From positions 1 through 26,052 of IMG/VR virus record IMGVR_UViG_3300025147_000038: a stretch of 26,052 nucleotides of DNA; one strand, written 5' to 3'. The number at the start of each line of letters is the position of its first letter. Within the stretch, counting starts at the first letter, position 1. The translations under genes were made by a program, and so were the position numbers. The stretch is from a virus. The notes beneath the pieces were generated by a model. The model was not told the origin of the DNA, did not search any database, and was given only the letters and a program-made list of their open reading frames with translations. Of the stretch, positions 1 through 7,377 are shown one piece after another.

Positions 1-1347
1 TGCTATTATTTTAGTATCAACATCGTAACCATCTACTATTGTTAGCAATCCTAAGTATGCCATTTCTCTGTAATCTATTTTATCTTTACTGTCTTTGAGT
101 TTGTTTTCTGGTATCCAATAATGTTGATGGATGTAGAAGTTTTTATCTATATCATTCGTTTCTTTATTACGTGTTTTAAATAACAGTGTAAGACAATTTA
201 AATCGTATGCTTCTGCCATATCTACTCCACCGATACATACACAATCTCTAAAAGTTTCTAAATCAAATTCTTCTTGTTCATATCCATAATCACTTGTTCT
301 AAGATAACTGATGCTTGAACCTAATTTCATATTTAGGTCTTTATTGAGTACCCATATTTTATGGTATTTATCTGTCTTTGCTTTTATTAGATTTTCCTTT
401 ATGTATTGATATTTTTTTATGGTACCTAAACTTGGATTAGACTTTTGAAATATTTTTAAATCATTATTATCTAAAGCTTCAAATATTTCAGCCTCTGATT
501 CGTCTTGGGTATACATCATAGGAAGATATCTATCCTCATCACTTTCACCATCGATTATAGCTTTGCCTCTTTTTTTCAATTGGTCTAATGCTCCGTCATC
601 GACAAACCCCTCACTCGTTATATAGATAGTTAAATGCTCATCTTTAATACTCATAGATTGATTGATACTATTGATGATAAACATATCTTTGCTCATCATA
701 TTAATCTCATCGATAATGGCAGATGCTATATTACGTCCTTCTGTATTTTTCATTTTTTCAGACATGCGGAAAATAGTATTCTTATTTTTGCACTCTATAA
801 GCTTTTGAGTTTTACGTGAGAATGTATTTTTAGCGTCTAACATCTCACGCATTGTAGCTACTGCATCATATACAAGTTTGCTTTGGTTGTCATCATTACT
901 ACTAACACATATATCACTACCAGATGGTAATAAGAATAAGTCACTTAATCCTACGCCACTGCTTGTCTCTGACTTTGCGTTTTTACGAGCTATCAATAGT
1001 AATGTTTCTGTAAAACGCTTAACCCATATAGTATCAGTCTCATTTTCCATTACTTCTATATGGAAACTATACAGAGCAGTTAGCCATGCTTTCTGCCATA
1101 ACATGAGATTCATCGGTTTACCGAAAAATGGAGCTTTAGTTAATTTTATATTTGACTGAATGAAGTCAATACGTAAATCTGCTTCAATGAAATCCATTTT
1201 ATATTTAGGATTATTCATTCCAGATATAAGCCATCTAAGTACTTTTTTAATATCTGCACCAGCTACTATATTGCCGTTTTTTATTTCTTGATAGTATTGT
1301 TTTATGTAATTGTCATCTATTGTTTGCTCTAATATTTGGTTGTCCAA
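1..1347 (-). CDS. terL: Phage terminase large subunit (partial, C-terminus beyond left edge)
   Basis: This is the ATPase/nuclease motor that cuts and packages phage DNA. Read from the minus strand, the first 449 codons are present. A Walker A variant of the terminase type (RKNAKS, residues ~121-126) follows a hydrophobic strand, Walker B with its catalytic Glu is ASAIIDE (~208-214), and the start of an RNase H-like nuclease is seen at GGVDMAEAYD (~373-382, Asp376 as candidate metal ligand). The start is inferred to be TTG at 1347: AGAGGTG lies 7 nt upstream and an in-frame TGA lies two codons upstream, so no longer form is possible. It lies directly downstream of a P27-like small terminase gene. 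The family assignment is firm; the rest of the nuclease domain is outside the window. Confidence 0.93.
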   Translation of the reverse strand, partial: MDNQILEQTIDDNYIKQYYQEIKNGNIVAGADIKKVLRWLISGMNNPKYKMDFIEADLRIDFIQSNIKLTKAPFFGKPMNLMLWQKAWLTALYSFHIEVMENETDTIWVKRFTETLLLIARKNAKSETSSGVGLSDLFLLPSGSDICVSSNDDNQSKLVYDAVATMREMLDAKNTFSRKTQKLIECKNKNTIFRMSEKMKNTEGRNIASAIIDEINMMSKDMFIINSINQSMSIKDEHLTIYITSEGFVDDGALDQLKKRGKAIIDGESDEDRYLPMMYTQDESEAEIFEALDNNDLKIFQKSNPSLGTIKKYQYIKENLIKAKTDKYHKIWVLNKDLNMKLGSSISYLRTSDYGYEQEEFDLETFRDCVCIGGVDMAEAYDLNCLTLLFKTRNKETNDIDKNFYIHQHYWIPENKLKDSKDKIDYREMAYLGLLTIVDGYDVDTKIIA

Positions 1348-1459
1348 TAATTGTCACCTCTTTGGTTATGTGTTTTACGGCTACGCCGTGATTATATTCG
1401 ACTCAGAGCCGTCTGGGCTTGTAGTTAATATTTTTATATATTCTAATATTCTTTTTGCC

Positions 1460-1795
1460 TTATATTGTCCTACGTTTAGCCTCATTTGCAGTTAACCATA
1501 ATCCAAGAGGGATTAATTCCTCTACTTCTTCGGTCTGTTTCAGTATTTGAACTAACGTTTTTAACGTATTATTGTAGTTATTACTCATGTCTTTATATTG
1601 TTTTGACGCATCCGTTTGCTTTTGTTGCTGGTTATTCTTCGGATTAACGCATATAAATGGTAATGTCTTTAAGTATTTTAAGTTGGATTCTATGAATATT
1701 AACTCTGATATTAAGCTAATACCCAGTACTTGTTGCTGCTCTGGCAATGTTTTTATTAGTTGTTCTAACTCTTGATATCTCTTATCTTCTTCCAT
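1460..1795 (-). CDS. P27-like phage terminase small subunit
   Basis: 111 aa, ATG preceded by AGGAGGACAAAT. The N-terminal half is helical and acidic; the centre reads LKYLKTLPFICVNPKN, then Q-rich residues and KQYKDMSNNYNNTLKTL, a pattern I associate with P27-family small terminases (conserved 'KxYxxxxxxYxxxxKxL' helix before a short tail). Its position immediately upstream of terL fits that role: recognition of the packaging site and handing DNA to TerL. A second TerS-like protein (HTH type) is encoded at 4138-4602, so which of the two recognises the packaging site is not decided by sequence. A 34-codon ORF overlaps its 3' end in another frame (1381-1485) but has no ribosome binding site. 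Confidence 0.6.
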   Translation of the reverse strand: MEEDKRYQELEQLIKTLPEQQQVLGISLISELIFIESNLKYLKTLPFICVNPKNNQQQKQTDASKQYKDMSNNYNNTLKTLVQILKQTEEVEELIPLGLWLTANEAKRRTI

Positions 1796-1799
1796 ATTT

Positions 1800-1934
1800 G
1801 TCCTCCTTTCTTTTTATAATCGGTCTGGAAATGGGCTAAAATCTTATGAAAATTTTCAAAAAAATGGCCTCTGTAGAATTAACTGATTGGCTCACAGCTG
1901 TCTGACGTAATTAATATGATGTATTTAGGGGGGG
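1800..1934. other. Non-coding gap before TerS/TerL; candidate cos/pac region
   Basis: 135 bp without a plausible ORF between the zinc-ribbon-like gene and the P27-like TerS. It contains a run of seven G (1928-1934) and, on the minus strand, an AT-rich block bounded by short G/C-rich ends (GGCCA at one side, CAGACCG at the other). DNA next to terS commonly carries the packaging recognition or cut site. That role here is inferred from position only. Confidence 0.25.
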
Positions 1935-2144
1935 CTATTCTCCACAGCATTGGTCATAGATACTGGAACCGTCATCATCTAACTGCTCTATGTTATTATC
2001 TAATGGGCTTATTTGTTTTAAGTCATGATTTAATTTAAATTTTTTATTGCAACATCGGCAGTTAACTTCTATCGTGTTGTCATCTACTACACGTATAAGC
2101 TCAAAGCTATGTAGTTGTAGACTAATGGTATATTTACACTCCAT
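1935..2144 (-). CDS. Small cysteine-rich protein (possible zinc ribbon), unknown function
   Basis: 69 aa, ATG with GGAGG 8 nt upstream. The N-terminal half alternates hydrophobic and polar residues like a beta sheet; the middle has a CRCC cluster (residues 29-32) and the C-terminus ends in QCCGE, so four to five cysteines could bind a metal or form a small ribbon fold. The C-terminal third is acidic. I do not recognise a family. Its place between the HNH/RuvC group and the terminase genes is typical of small phage proteins of unknown role. Confidence 0.6.
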   Translation of the reverse strand: MECKYTISLQLHSFELIRVVDDNTIEVNCRCCNKKFKLNHDLKQISPLDNNIEQLDDDGSSIYDQCCGE

Positions 2145-2288
2145 GTACTCATCCTCCTTTTTAATATCAGAATATATTTTAATATTCTTTTTGTATCAGA
2201 ACATAATCCGTGGTGGATTAGTCATAACGTAAAATCATTAGGATATATTTTAATATTAATTTAATATCAATATATATTTTATTATTGT
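2145..2288. repeat. AT-rich gap with three copies of an ATATATTTTAATATT-like word and a small hairpin
   Basis: The word ATATATTTTAATATT occurs at about 2169 and 2242, and a variant (ATATATATTTTATTATT) at about 2268. The first copy sits in a short inverted repeat (GAATAT/ATATTC). A 5-bp hairpin AATCC-GTGGT-GGATT lies at about 2206. No ORF or clear terminator is seen. It may be a regulatory spacer; function unknown. Confidence 0.35.
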
Positions 2289-2525
2289 TTAATCAATGAT
2301 AGTAAGTCCTAATACTACTCCAGTACCTATGCCAAATATACTTGAACCATACTTACCTTGTAGCTCTTCTTTACTACAGATTACTATCAACAATCCTATA
2401 ACCATTAAAGATAATCCAAATACCAATAACTTTGTTTTGATTCTCTTTATAGTTTTCTTTTCTATATCTCTTACGAGTGCATCTAACTCATCATCGAGTT
2501 TCTTTATCTGTTCTTTGTTTAACAT
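2289..2525 (-). CDS. Small two-TM membrane protein, unknown function
   Basis: 78 aa, ATG with AAGGAGG upstream. The first 32 residues are charged and helical (many K, E, D). Two hydrophobic segments follow, at about residues 33-51 and 59-77, separated by a short polar loop (KEELQGKYG). This is a membrane protein with a cytoplasmic helical head. It resembles no family I can name. It lies in the nuclease/packaging cluster, not the lysis cassette, so a holin role is not favoured although the size would allow it. Confidence 0.65.
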   Translation of the reverse strand: MLNKEQIKKLDDELDALVRDIEKKTIKRIKTKLLVFGLSLMVIGLLIVICSKEELQGKYGSSIFGIGTGVVLGLTIID

Positions 2526-2613
2526 ATTAAGTACCCTCCTTTATATAGATTCGCATTTCACATTGGCATCGGCTGTCAAGGCTATTACTTTGGCTCATCG
2601 CCACATTTAGTTG

Positions 2614-2883
2614 TTAATACTCCCTATCTAAAAATATCCTTGGTATTACTTGCATATATCCAGAATCAAAATCTTCATGTGCTAGCGTAAACTTAATATC
2701 ATGAGTATCATTAAACGTCTTCTGATATTCAAAGACTCCTAGCATAGCCTCACGGTCTTCTACATATATAAAAACAATTTCATGCATTGGGTCATAGTTT
2801 ATAACACCATTGCTTATATCTTTCTTGAATCCATCTATAAACTCATTAAGAGCTTTTGCTAATTCATCATTTACATTATTCAT
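2614..2883 (-). CDS. Small hypothetical protein, 89 aa
   Basis: The open frame extends upstream to about 2925, but the ATG at 2883 (MNNVNDELAK) is chosen because GAGGAG lies 9 nt before it, inside the last codons of the HNH gene; the longer form would overlap that gene without a binding site. The protein is mixed alpha/beta and acidic: an N-terminal helix, then strands around HEIVFIYVEDREAM and KFTLAHEDF. No catalytic motif is recognised. Tight coupling to the HNH gene (8-bp gap) suggests co-translation. Confidence 0.6.
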   Translation of the reverse strand: MNNVNDELAKALNEFIDGFKKDISNGVINYDPMHEIVFIYVEDREAMLGVFEYQKTFNDTHDIKFTLAHEDFDSGYMQVIPRIFLDREY

Positions 2884-2890
2884 ATTATTA

Positions 2891-3601
2891 TTACTCCTCA
2901 TATCTGTCTGGGCTATAAGACTCATACCAATCCTCTATGTACGTAGTCCATTGGTTGATGTCTCTACCTTCTTGGTTGTTCCTTAGATTGATTAGGCATT
3001 GCTCCATAGTCACATCAACTAATAGTCTCCTCTGTATGTTCAAGGCGTTACACAGCCGTTCTCTCTCACCAGCTGATGGTACGGTCACGACTACATAGCA
3101 TCGTTCCCATTTTCCGTTTCTGGTCTTGACGCAGTCATACAACGTATCCCTTACTGAGAAGACTACTTGCTTCATACTATCTGACTTAACGTACTTAGCG
3201 TTGGTAGCATTGAGCATCCTCCATATATAGTTGATGTTGATTATAATATCGTTAGCATTGAGTAATGACTCTGCATACTCTTCATAGCCACTACAAGGAG
3301 CACCATAGATTAATATGACCTCACGTTTGTTCTGGCCAGAGAATCGCTTATGTATCTCATTATGGCAATGAGCATGTACTACCTTGATGTTGTCTTGATG
3401 TAGAGCTATCTGACTATCATTGACGTTATCCTCTGTTAGTTCCTTAACATGATGTAGGATTACATCGTATCGTTGGAGGATTGGCTTATTACAATGTTCA
3501 CAGTATAAGAGTCCATCATCTGGACTTATACGCTGGTCTATCACTAATAGACGGAACTTACGCCATGTACTGCATGTGTAGAATGTTTTGAGTGTATACA
3601 T
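2891..3601 (-). CDS. HNH endonuclease fused to a P-loop kinase-like domain with a degenerate Walker A
   Basis: The N-terminal part (to about residue 89) is an HNH nuclease: CEHCNK, then HH, then KVVHAHCHNEIH, giving the Cys-x2-Cys structural pair and the His/Asn/His catalytic set. The C-terminal part reads like a nucleoside-kinase/P-loop fold: a hydrophobic strand followed by GAPCSGYEEYAE, where the GxPxSGK lysine is replaced by Tyr, and a later strand CYVVVTVPSAGERER. HNH proteins near terminases often help generate cohesive ends; that role here is inference. ATG at 3601 is preferred to 3607 because GGAGG then sits 8 nt away rather than 2-3. Base composition is less AT-rich than its neighbours. 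Confidence 0.8.
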   Translation of the reverse strand: MYTLKTFYTCSTWRKFRLLVIDQRISPDDGLLYCEHCNKPILQRYDVILHHVKELTEDNVNDSQIALHQDNIKVVHAHCHNEIHKRFSGQNKREVILIYGAPCSGYEEYAESLLNANDIIININYIWRMLNATNAKYVKSDSMKQVVFSVRDTLYDCVKTRNGKWERCYVVVTVPSAGERERLCNALNIQRRLLVDVTMEQCLINLRNNQEGRDINQWTTYIEDWYESYSPDRYEE

Positions 3602-3620
3602 ATTCATTGCCTCCTTTCTG

Positions 3621-4133
3621 TTATGCGATAGCTCTTAGCTTATATAAATGAGTTAAGCCTATTGCTATTGAGTCGAACATATCATCAGTCTTTATTACTG
3701 GCTTCTTCTTATATTCCTTTTCAGAATAAGCACCAATGCCCTCAAATACAGAATCTCCTTCATATCTATTCTTCAATGATATATAGACTTCCATTTTTTC
3801 AGCATCTCCTTTGCCAGCTACCGCTTTTTTAATTGTTGATGGAAAATATGTTGTTATTGGTAGATTGTATTGTTGAGCTAATAGCTTTACAGCTCCACGT
3901 ACCTCTGCAAGCAATAGTACATTACCTTTGTTCTTACCACCTACAAAACCCTCTTCCATAGCTATCTGGTCTGGCTTGTACTCTTCTATCATTGCTTTAA
4001 GTTTGTTATATATATCCAATATTTTATTATTACTATCAAAAGTCTTTACTCTGTTGCAACATACAAGAGTCTCATCATCGAGTATGCTATATCCAGTACA
4101 AACAGTTGATGAATCTACACCCATAATCCTCAT
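3621..4133 (-). CDS. RuvC-like Holliday junction resolvase
   Basis: An RNase H-fold nuclease expected to resolve branched DNA before packaging or during replication. Visible catalytic acids: Asp7 in IMGVDSST, Glu60/Glu61 in IAMEEGF, and the C-terminal Asp pair in TDDMFDSIAIGL (~150-154), in the order expected for RuvC. 170 aa from the chosen ATG at 4133, close to the usual size. This start lies just after the TerS stop (4138) with GGTG 5 nt upstream; a longer form from 4160 would overlap TerS and is less likely. The gene is translationally coupled to the HTH-type TerS. Confidence 0.88.
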   Translation of the reverse strand: MRIMGVDSSTVCTGYSILDDETLVCCNRVKTFDSNNKILDIYNKLKAMIEEYKPDQIAMEEGFVGGKNKGNVLLLAEVRGAVKLLAQQYNLPITTYFPSTIKKAVAGKGDAEKMEVYISLKNRYEGDSVFEGIGAYSEKEYKKKPVIKTDDMFDSIAIGLTHLYKLRAIA

Positions 4134-4137
4134 ATCA

Positions 4138-4602
4138 TCACCAACTGTCCTTATCTGCATTTTGTTGCTTTATCTTTAATTCTGCTAACTTTTGCTTTAA
4201 TTCATCGGTAGCATAATTGTTAAACTCTGTACCATTAGCCTTACTTATTTGTTTAAGTACTACTATGATTGCTCCAATGTCTGCCTTAACAAATTTTTTA
4301 TATGTAGTCTTAGTGATTGTTAATGCTCCAGTTTTATCCATTGACTCTGAGTTGTTTGTTTCTTCTACGAATCTATTTGTTGCACTTAATATAAGTTCTG
4401 AGTACATATCTGACTCTAAATCTTGTTTACCGTTTATGATTGCTTCAACTAACTCTGGATGTTTATCTTTGTATTTTGTTAGTGTGGTTTTATCTATACC
4501 GAGCTTCTCGGCTATTTGCCTCTCATTCATAGTCCTTGCCCACTTAGAGATTAAAGGCAAATGAGGTTTAACCATTGTGGTATATAGTGATGGTCTTGGC
4601 AT
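4138..4602 (-). CDS. Helix-turn-helix terminase small subunit-like protein
   Basis: 154 aa, ATG with AGGAGGCGAGGCAA upstream. An N-terminal helix-turn-helix is clear: NERQIAEKLGIDKTTLTKYKDKHPELVEAI (about residues 26-55). A central helical region carries a threonine-rich strand, and the C-terminus is a charged helix (ELKQKLAELKIKQQ). This layout is typical of HTH-type phage TerS, which binds the packaging site. It is far from TerL, with RuvC, HNH and small genes between, and a P27-like candidate sits next to TerL. It might instead be a DNA-binding partner of the RuvC/HNH nucleases. Confidence 0.65.
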   Translation of the reverse strand: MPRPSLYTTMVKPHLPLISKWARTMNERQIAEKLGIDKTTLTKYKDKHPELVEAIINGKQDLESDMYSELILSATNRFVEETNNSESMDKTGALTITKTTYKKFVKADIGAIIVVLKQISKANGTEFNNYATDELKQKLAELKIKQQNADKDSW

Positions 4603-4655
4603 TTGCCTCGCCTCCTAATTGTTTTTTATACAGATGATTTATTTGTTTTATCATC

Positions 4656-5366
4656 TTAATTGAATAATTTATTCCATGTTTCTGAACCTACTATTGCATC
4701 TGCACCAAGTCCATTTTTGCTCTGGAAGTTTATAACAGCTTGCTTAGTCTGATTACCAAAATAACCATCTGCACCGATTCCTAGCTTCTGTTGGATTAAT
4801 TTTGCATTAGCATCATATTTCGTTGGGTTATACTTAATGTAGTAGTTTGGATATGGAATAGTTTTAATGGTTTGTGTTGGGGCTTTAACTGTTGTATTAG
4901 TTAACTTAGCTTTAAATGCCCACCATCTTGCCCAGTTATTAGTACTCATTGATTGAGGACATATCTTACGACTTGCGTCATAATGTCTAACTACTTTGGA
5001 TGCTGGAACTTTATACTTAGCCATTAGTAACTTAACTAGGTCTATACAATTAGCTTCTGTCTTAGCGGTTACTATTCCATTCACTCTGCACATTTCTATG
5101 CCTATTGAATTTCTATTTGTAATGCCATATTTTCCATGTCCATCTCCACAGTGGAATGCTCCATCTGTATCTCTAACAACTTGAGTTATACTGTCATCAT
5201 CTACAAAGTAATTTGCACTTGCATTCCTAGTCCCAGTACAGAAGTAATTTGCATTACCCTCATCTGAATCGGTTTTATTGCCAGTATCATGTACTGTTAT
5301 AAATTCATGTGTATTCCCTCCATCGTAATGGTCATCGTCGTCAAAACGTTGTTTAATTGGTACCAT
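4656..5366 (-). CDS. Endolysin: N-acetylmuramoyl-L-alanine amidase with peptidoglycan-binding domain
   Basis: 236 aa. The N-terminal Amidase_2-type domain (about 1-150) shows the zinc ligands: His26 in TVHDTGN, His128 in VVRHYDAS and Cys136 in KICP, with Glu91 in SIGIEMC as the likely catalytic acid. It cleaves the MurNAc-L-Ala bond of the host wall at lysis. A Pro/Thr/Tyr-rich linker leads to a C-terminal PG_binding_1-like domain (about 185-236: KLIQQKLGIGADGYFG, QAVINFQ). There is no signal peptide, so export depends on the holin encoded immediately upstream (its stop and this ATG are 2 bp apart). Confidence 0.93.
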   Translation of the reverse strand: MVPIKQRFDDDDHYDGGNTHEFITVHDTGNKTDSDEGNANYFCTGTRNASANYFVDDDSITQVVRDTDGAFHCGDGHGKYGITNRNSIGIEMCRVNGIVTAKTEANCIDLVKLLMAKYKVPASKVVRHYDASRKICPQSMSTNNWARWWAFKAKLTNTTVKAPTQTIKTIPYPNYYIKYNPTKYDANAKLIQQKLGIGADGYFGNQTKQAVINFQSKNGLGADAIVGSETWNKLFN

Positions 5367-5368
5367 AG

Positions 5369-5665
5369 TTATTCACCATCCTTAACAATAATTGGCTCTG
5401 TAACTACAATAGTAGTCTCAACTTTCTTTACTTCGTCGCCATCTAATACATCCATAACCTCAGTTGCTGTCTCGATTAACTTAGCTACTGATGCAGCGTC
5501 AATCTTACCCTCTGTGATGATGTAGACTACTGCTGGTACGAGTATTAGTGATATGCTTGATACTATTGCAATTGTATTATCAGAGACTCCATAGAGACTG
5601 AGGATACCTACGATTACAGATACCAATGCCATTAAAAATTTTCTTGATTTTAATTTTTCTAACAT
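5369..5665 (-). CDS. Phage holin
   Basis: 98 aa with a basic N-terminus (KLKSRKF), two hydrophobic segments (about 11-27 and 32-51) and a charged, valine-rich cytoplasmic tail, the layout of short Gram-positive phage holins. It would form membrane holes that release the amidase encoded next. The ATG at 5665 is chosen because AAGGAGG then sits 9 nt upstream; a TTG two codons earlier would be too close to it. The lysis pair is compact. Confidence 0.85.
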   Translation of the reverse strand: MLEKLKSRKFLMALVSVIVGILSLYGVSDNTIAIVSSISLILVPAVVYIITEGKIDAASVAKLIETATEVMDVLDGDEVKKVETTIVVTEPIIVKDGE

Positions 5666-5671
5666 TTCCAA

Positions 5672-5811
5672 ATACCTCCTTGTTTAATTTTTTACATGTT
5701 TACATACTTACTTTATTACATTTTTACATAATTAAATAATTGTTTTATTACTCTTTTAAATGTTTTATCTTTTGTTAGTTTTAATGTTTGTTATTATGTT
5801 TGTTTAAATGT
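5672..5811. repeat. AT-rich spacer with TTTACAT repeats and TGTTTA-rich tract
   Basis: TTTACAT or TTACAT occurs at 5691, 5699, 5716 and 5723, i.e. about every 7-9 bp, followed by a TGTTTA-rich tract to 5811. It lies upstream of the holin on the minus strand. The words resemble the better-ordered array at 14193-14293. This may be a drifting simple repeat. Confidence 0.4.
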
Positions 5812-6090
5812 TTAAGTTCTGTCCTTTTCTTCCAATAATTTGATTTTTTCCTCTGAAGTTTTAATTCTATATTCATGATTGTCTAATTGTTTCTCATGAT
5901 ATAGTAACTGAACCTCTTGTTTTTCAGAATTTTGGATTAAAACTTGAATTTTCTCGCTCAAACCCTTGATAGTTGAGTTTAATTCTGATATCGATGCACT
6001 AAATCTTATGAATGGTCTTATGATTATTACTGCAATTGATGTTAATGCTCCAATCATTGATATAATTGCTATCCAGATTTCCCATGTCAT
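5812..6090 (-). CDS. Small protein with N-terminal membrane helix and coiled coil (lysis-cassette associated)
   Basis: 92 aa, ATG with GTAGGAGGT upstream. Residues about 4-26 (IWIAIISMIGALTSIAVIII) form one transmembrane helix; the rest is a long amphipathic, charged helix with heptad-like spacing (SELNSTIKGLSEKIQ, LEEK at the end). It lies first in the holin/amidase cassette. Proteins of this shape often accompany phage holins and may modulate lysis or act in the membrane as multimers. That role is inference; no specific family is claimed. Confidence 0.7.
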   Translation of the reverse strand: MTWEIWIAIISMIGALTSIAVIIIRPFIRFSASISELNSTIKGLSEKIQVLIQNSEKQEVQLLYHEKQLDNHEYRIKTSEEKIKLLEEKDRT

Positions 6091-6153
6091 TGTTATCTAC
6101 CTCCTACGCTTATAATTTTGTTATATATTTTTTGTTCCGATTTTGAAAATAAA

Positions 6154-6228
6154 AACGACGCCGAATTATCATATTTATTAAGAAAAGGAGTTAACTTAAT
6201 ATCTATGTTGGTACAATTCTGCGTCGTT
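6154..6228. repeat. 14-bp imperfect inverted repeat (arms 6154-6167 and 6215-6228)
   Basis: The arms are AACGACGCCGAATT and AATTCTGCGTCGTT, which match as an inverted pair at 13 of 14 positions, with a 47-nt AT-rich middle. The GC-rich ends (AACGACGC/GCGTCGTT, perfect) stand out against the AT background. It lies just upstream of the lysis cassette on the minus strand and could be an RNA stem, an operator or an origin element. Confidence 0.5.
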
Positions 6229-6383
6229 ATCTAATCAAGGAGTGATTATTTCCTAATCTTTTATATTATAGTAACGTTATATTCCATTAATAACTGCAAA
6301 AGGGCTGTCAATATCTTGTCAATGTCGCTATTTAGACTGGTTTGATTCGTTATTATGGAGTTTTGTTGTTGATTCTTTATATA

Positions 6384-6553
6384 TAGACGGAACTTTTAGA
6401 GAGTTTAATCTTATTCTTTACATATTGAGAGTTTGTTTTATTAATTTGATGAGGTTTAACTCTTTAGGTTATAATTTTAAAGAAAATAAGGATTAAAAGA
6501 ATCCAACTCAAAAGAGGAGTATAGTAATACAGTGATGTTGTTTTTTGTCCACT
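6384..6553. repeat. Non-coding direct repeat, copy A (~170 bp)
   Basis: Starts with TAGACGGAACTTTTA and ends with GTTTTTTGTCCACT, as copy B does. The last 36 nt (6518-6553) are identical to 7304-7339; the rest is clearly homologous with scattered substitutions. An internal hairpin, GGATT-AAAAG-AATCC (6490-6504), is kept in both copies with a loop of different length, and a weaker stem GAGAGTT/AACTCTT lies upstream. No ORF is kept between copies. Confidence 0.8.
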
Positions 6554-6752
6554 ACAGTTTTGTCATATTTTATGTATAATAAAGAGAATTCTGGACACAA
6601 TAAAAAAAGAAGAGATTGTTAAATCTCCTCTTGATATCTCACGCTATTAGCGATTTTGATTGGGTTTGAAAATAATTGTGAAGTAGCTACTATAACCTAT
6701 TTACTTTTGATTTTTTGGAGGTTATACTCATATTAACAAGTGAGTGTTTAAG

Positions 6753-6902
6753 TTAGACTAGAACTGTTGATGCAGAAGCTGAAACTTCTTCATCGAATAT
6801 GAATTCTACTTCATCAAAGTTTATTACATTATTTGTTTGTCTCTGTTGGTCGTTAAACCCAACAAAAACGATGTCTAACTCGTTAAATCTGTTATATCCC
6901 AT
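6753..6902 (-). CDS. Small acidic 49-aa protein of unknown function
   Basis: ATG at 6902 is preceded by GGGAGGAAAATTAA, a strong ribosome binding site, and the frame runs 49 codons to TAA at 6753. The product starts MGYNRFNELDIVFVGF, is acidic in its second half (NFDEVEFIFDEE) and ends in a small-residue tail VSASASTVLV. There is no membrane segment or signal peptide. The gene is enclosed by the two non-coding direct repeats. The short acidic body and Ser/Ala/Thr/Val tail would fit a peptide precursor, an antitoxin-like or inhibitor protein, but nothing decides between these. Confidence 0.65.
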   Translation of the reverse strand: MGYNRFNELDIVFVGFNDQQRQTNNVINFDEVEFIFDEEVSASASTVLV

Positions 6903-6994
6903 TTAATTTTCCTCCCTTCTTTGCTTTATCTTGTATTATAGCTGCGGATGGATTCGGAATATAACACTAATTTAAAAATAAATGACATAGATTT

Positions 6995-7024
6995 AAAAGA
7001 GGCTGAATATAGTCTCTTTTTTTT
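6995..7024 (+). terminator. Intrinsic terminator, plus strand
   Basis: A 10-bp stem AAAAGAGGCT / AGTCTCTTTT (one G.T pair), loop GAATAT, then eight T. It works best on the plus strand, where no gene precedes it, so it implies a plus-strand non-coding transcript from the repeat-A region. On the minus strand the T tract is only four. Confidence 0.7.
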
Positions 7025-7170
7025 GCGTTCACAACGCTATAAAATGCCCTACAATCGTTTTAAGGTTGTAGAGCTAATATTTGTACCAATTAATTGTTAA
7101 ATGTGCTTAGAATTGATTCTGTGAGCTTATGATGTTATTCTAAATGGAATGTTGAGTATTGCTTTAAGTG

Positions 7171-7339
7171 TAGACGGAACTTTTACTTCTTTAGGTCTTA
7201 TTCTTTATATAATAGATAGTTTGTTTTATTATTTTGATGAGGTCTATCTCTATAGGTTATAATTTAAAAGAAAAATAGGATTAAAGAATCCAACTCAAAG
7301 ATTAGTATAGTAATACAGTGATGTTGTTTTTTGTCCACT
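7171..7339. repeat. Non-coding direct repeat, copy B (~169 bp)
   Basis: Homologous to copy A in the same orientation, 787 bp away start to start. It keeps the GGATT-AAAG-AATCC hairpin (7278-7291) and the identical 36-nt 3' end. Sequence just before the repeats (ATGGA...GTTG...ATT..TTT) is also weakly similar, so the true unit may reach about 200 bp. AT-rich sequence with TATAAT follows both copies (6575-6580, 7372-7377). Confidence 0.8.
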
Positions 7340-7377
7340 TAGGATTAGTGATATTTTTAGGTCTATACTTCTATAAT

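Noticed and set aside
1381-1485. 34-codon minus-strand ORF overlapping the end of the P27-like gene, considered as a small gene or frameshift extension
   Set aside because: No ribosome binding site and no slippery site found; the GC-rich hairpin nearby (ACGGC/GCCGT) is noted but unexplained.
2614-2925. Longer 103-aa start for the gene downstream of the HNH gene
   Set aside because: It overlaps the HNH gene and has no ribosome binding site; the ATG at 2883 has GAGGAG at the right distance.
7372-7377. Full promoter upstream of the candidate RNA at 7378
   Set aside because: The -10 TATAAT is good but no acceptable -35 lies 16-18 bp upstream, so only the RNA candidate is reported.
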